Source: Sulfurovum sp. (GTDB taxonomy: Bacteria; Campylobacterota; Campylobacteria; Campylobacterales; Sulfurovaceae). From it: 6,959 nt of DNA. The stretch is taken from contig WFYB01000046.1 of NCBI GenBank assembly GCA_015490315.1, forward strand, positions 1-6,959, in the 5' to 3' direction. The notes beneath the pieces were generated by a model. That model did not search any database, was not told the origin of the DNA, and was given only the letters and a program-made list of their open reading frames with translations. The translations under genes and the position numbers were made by a program. Below, piece after piece: positions 5,599 through 6,959 of the stretch (its first letter is position 1; every line of letters begins with the position of its first letter).

Positions 5599-6771
5599 AT
5601 GGAAGAGTTTGAAATCGACATAGTCGAAACAAAATGCCAGACAACAGGTGCAAAGATCAAAGCGATCGGTGTAGGCGGCGGTGGCGGAAATATGATCAAT
5701 CATATGATCCAAGAGGGGATCAATACGATCGATCTTATCGTAGCCAATACCGATGCGCAGGCACTTGACAGTTCACTTGCACCATACAAAATGCAGCTGG
5801 GGCTCAATGCTACCAGAGGACTGGGTGCGGGTATGGTACCAGAGAAGGGTCGTGAAGCGGCTCTGGAGAGCTTCGAAGATATCAAAGCGATGCTTGAGGG
5901 TGCGGATATCGTCTTCATCTCTGCAGGACTTGGCGGCGGTACAGGAACAGGCGCGGCACCGATCATCGCTCAGGCTGCCAAAGAGGTCGGTGCGTTGACA
6001 GTCTCTATTGTCACCAGTCCGTTCAAGTTTGAAGGCCGCAAGAGAACCAAACTGGCAAAAGAGGGTCTCGAAGAGCTCAAGCGTGAAAGTGACTCTATCA
6101 TTGTCGTACCAAATGAAAGACTGCTTTCGATTGTCGATAAAAACCTTGGGATCAAAGAGAGCTTCAAAATGGTTGACGATATCCTTGCACAGGCTGTCGG
6201 AGGCATCTCCAAGGTGATCCTCTCGCACGGTGAGAATGACATCAACCTCGACTTTGCCGATGTCAAGACTGTCATGAGCCACAGAGGTCTGGCACTGATG
6301 GGTACAGGGTATGCTACAGGCACCAATGCTGCCTATGATGCTGCCAAAGCGGCGATCGAATCACCGCTGCTTGACAATATCTCTATCGACGGCGCGATGG
6401 GTGTTCTTGTACATTTCGATATCCACCCCGACTATCCTATCATGGAGATCGGTGAGGCGATGAGTATCGTTGAAGAGAGTGCCGATGAGGATGCTTCTGT
6501 TATCTTCGGTACAACTACCAATGAAAATATGGATATGGATGAAGTGAAGATCACGATCATTGCAACAGGCTTTGAAGACAAAAATGCCATTGCCGAACCG
6601 GCACCCAAAAAACAGGAATCCCTGCTTGGTAGTAGCGGCAACAGTACACAGACCACCGCAACAAGTATCAATACCATACGTTCAGCGAACAAAATGGTTG
6701 TCGGCGGTTACAACGGAGAGAATGAAGATATCCTCGATGTCCCTACTTTCCTCAGAAAGCAGATGGACTAA
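5599..6771 (+). CDS. ftsZ: Cell division protein FtsZ, tubulin-like GTPase of the Z-ring
   Basis: GTPase that polymerises at mid-cell in the cytoplasm and recruits the division machinery. The start is ATG 5599, with AAGGGGG at 5587-5593, 5 bases away. Residues 1-17 are a short N-terminal extension. The nucleotide-binding domain begins at KIKAIGVGGGGGNMINHM (19-36), the tubulin signature GGGTGTG is at 112-118, and PFKFEGRKR is at 141-149. The catalytic T7 loop NLDFADVKTVM (216-226) has N216, D218 and D221, matching E. coli N207, D209 and D212. The C-terminal domain runs to about 325, the variable linker spans 326-376, and the conserved C-terminal peptide DILDVPTFLRKQMD (377-390) is the docking site for FtsA. 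The length of 390 is close to the E. coli 383. All key residues are present. It is the last gene of the cluster and is followed by a candidate terminator. Confidence 0.98.
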   Translation: MEEFEIDIVETKCQTTGAKIKAIGVGGGGGNMINHMIQEGINTIDLIVANTDAQALDSSLAPYKMQLGLNATRGLGAGMVPEKGREAALESFEDIKAMLEGADIVFISAGLGGGTGTGAAPIIAQAAKEVGALTVSIVTSPFKFEGRKRTKLAKEGLEELKRESDSIIVVPNERLLSIVDKNLGIKESFKMVDDILAQAVGGISKVILSHGENDINLDFADVKTVMSHRGLALMGTGYATGTNAAYDAAKAAIESPLLDNISIDGAMGVLVHFDIHPDYPIMEIGEAMSIVEESADEDASVIFGTTTNENMDMDEVKITIIATGFEDKNAIAEPAPKKQESLLGSSGNSTQTTATSINTIRSANKMVVGGYNGENEDILDVPTFLRKQMD

Positions 6772-6801
6772 ACCTCTCCTATATACCCCTTTGAAGCCCG
6801 T

Positions 6802-6821
6802 GAGAGAGTTCCTTCTCTCTC
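6802..6821 (+). terminator. Candidate terminator hairpin after ftsZ
   Basis: GAGAGAG (6802-6808) and CTCTCTC (6815-6821) form a perfect 7 bp stem with the 6-base loop TTCCTT, 30 bases after the ftsZ stop. What follows is pyrimidine-rich (TATTTACCC, then T/C-rich to 6844) rather than a clean T-run, so termination efficiency is uncertain. The location, between ftsZ and a new promoter, supports a terminator role. Confidence 0.5.
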
Positions 6822-6841
6822 TATTTACCCTCTTTCCTTTC

Positions 6842-6871
6842 TTGCCAATATTAACCAAATTCTGCTATGAT
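6842..6871 (+). promoter_or_regulatory. Promoter of the downstream exported-protein gene
   Basis: TTGCCA (6842-6847) and TATGAT (6866-6871) each match consensus at five of six positions with an 18-base spacer, and TGC at 6863-6865 supplies an extended -10 motif. This is the best promoter match in the window. Initiation near 6878 would give a leader of about 22 nt carrying AGGA at 6888-6891. It suggests the next gene is transcribed independently of ftsZ. Confidence 0.6.
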
Positions 6872-6899
6872 AACCCACATTTTATATAGGAATTTTTGC

Positions 6900-6959
6900 A
6901 TGAAATATATCAAAACATTTTCAACTCTCGCAACAGCAACCGGACTTGGAGCCCTGCTC
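6900..6959 (+). CDS. N-terminus of an exported protein, cut by the window end
   Basis: Only the first 20 codons are present. ATG 6900 follows AGGA (6888-6891) by 8 bases. The translation begins MKYIKTFSTLATATG and continues into a small hydrophobic run, which is a signal-peptide pattern: two Lys near the start, then Ala/Thr/Leu-rich residues. The mature protein and its family cannot be determined here. Its own promoter and the hairpin after ftsZ suggest that it is not part of the division operon. Confidence 0.6.
   Translation, partial: MKYIKTFSTLATATGLGALL

Noticed and set aside
5773..6282. A 169-codon open frame on the minus strand inside ftsZ.
   Set aside because: It is antisense to the invariant FtsZ core; a long antisense frame follows from the codon use of ftsZ and shows no independent gene signals.
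6560..6889. A 109-codon plus-strand frame running from the end of ftsZ into the intergenic region.
   Set aside because: Most of it is out-of-frame ftsZ, and the remainder is low-complexity sequence over the hairpin and promoter. No ribosome binding site was seen.

Overview
The window looks like a core chromosomal segment from a member of the Campylobacterota (the former Epsilonproteobacteria), most likely a mid-GC, Sulfurovum-like chemolithotroph rather than Helicobacter or Campylobacter. The evidence is the gene order bioA / ppiD-like / ftsA / ftsZ, the WHPCTQM form of BioA, and ftsA lying behind a membrane-anchored SurA-N-type chaperone instead of ftsQ. From memory, H. pylori has the same order at HP0976-HP0979, and C. 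jejuni has ppiD-ftsA-ftsZ at Cj0694-Cj0696. The phylum call is firm; the genus call is a guess.

Layout: (1) 1-98, upstream region with a candidate -10 box. (2) 99-1325 (+), a cytoplasmic acidic protein of unknown function ending in two Sel1-type repeats. (3) 1308-2612 (-), bioA of biotin synthesis, convergent with and overlapping the Sel1 gene by 18 bp. (4) 2613-2701, a compact divergent promoter region with an operator-like dyad. (5) 2702-4177 (+), a PpiD-like inner-membrane chaperone with no recognisable parvulin domain. (6) 4174-5559 (+), ftsA, which starts at TTG and overlaps the stop of the previous gene by 4 bp. (7) 5599-6771 (+), ftsZ. (8) 6772-6899, a GA/CT hairpin and then a strong-looking promoter. 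(9) 6900-6959 (+), the first 20 codons of an exported protein cut by the window end.

How the genes work together: ppiD-like, ftsA and ftsZ form a tight co-directional cluster (4 bp overlap, then a 39 bp gap). FtsZ polymerises into the division ring and FtsA tethers it to the inner membrane through its C-terminal amphipathic helix. The PpiD-like protein probably helps fold secreted or membrane proteins at the periplasmic face of the inner membrane; its tie to ftsA is an operon and translational-coupling link. bioA is transcribed away from this operon out of a shared 89 bp control region and makes DAPA for biotin. The Sel1 protein has no evident link to either pathway.

I see no mobile element, CRISPR array, RNA gene or undescribed multi-gene system. 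The points worth a second look are regulatory: the bioA/ppiD dyad, an AT-rich island with a promoter-like pair inside ppiD, a terminator-like hairpin over the last codons of ftsA, and the loss of the catalytic domain in the PpiD homologue.
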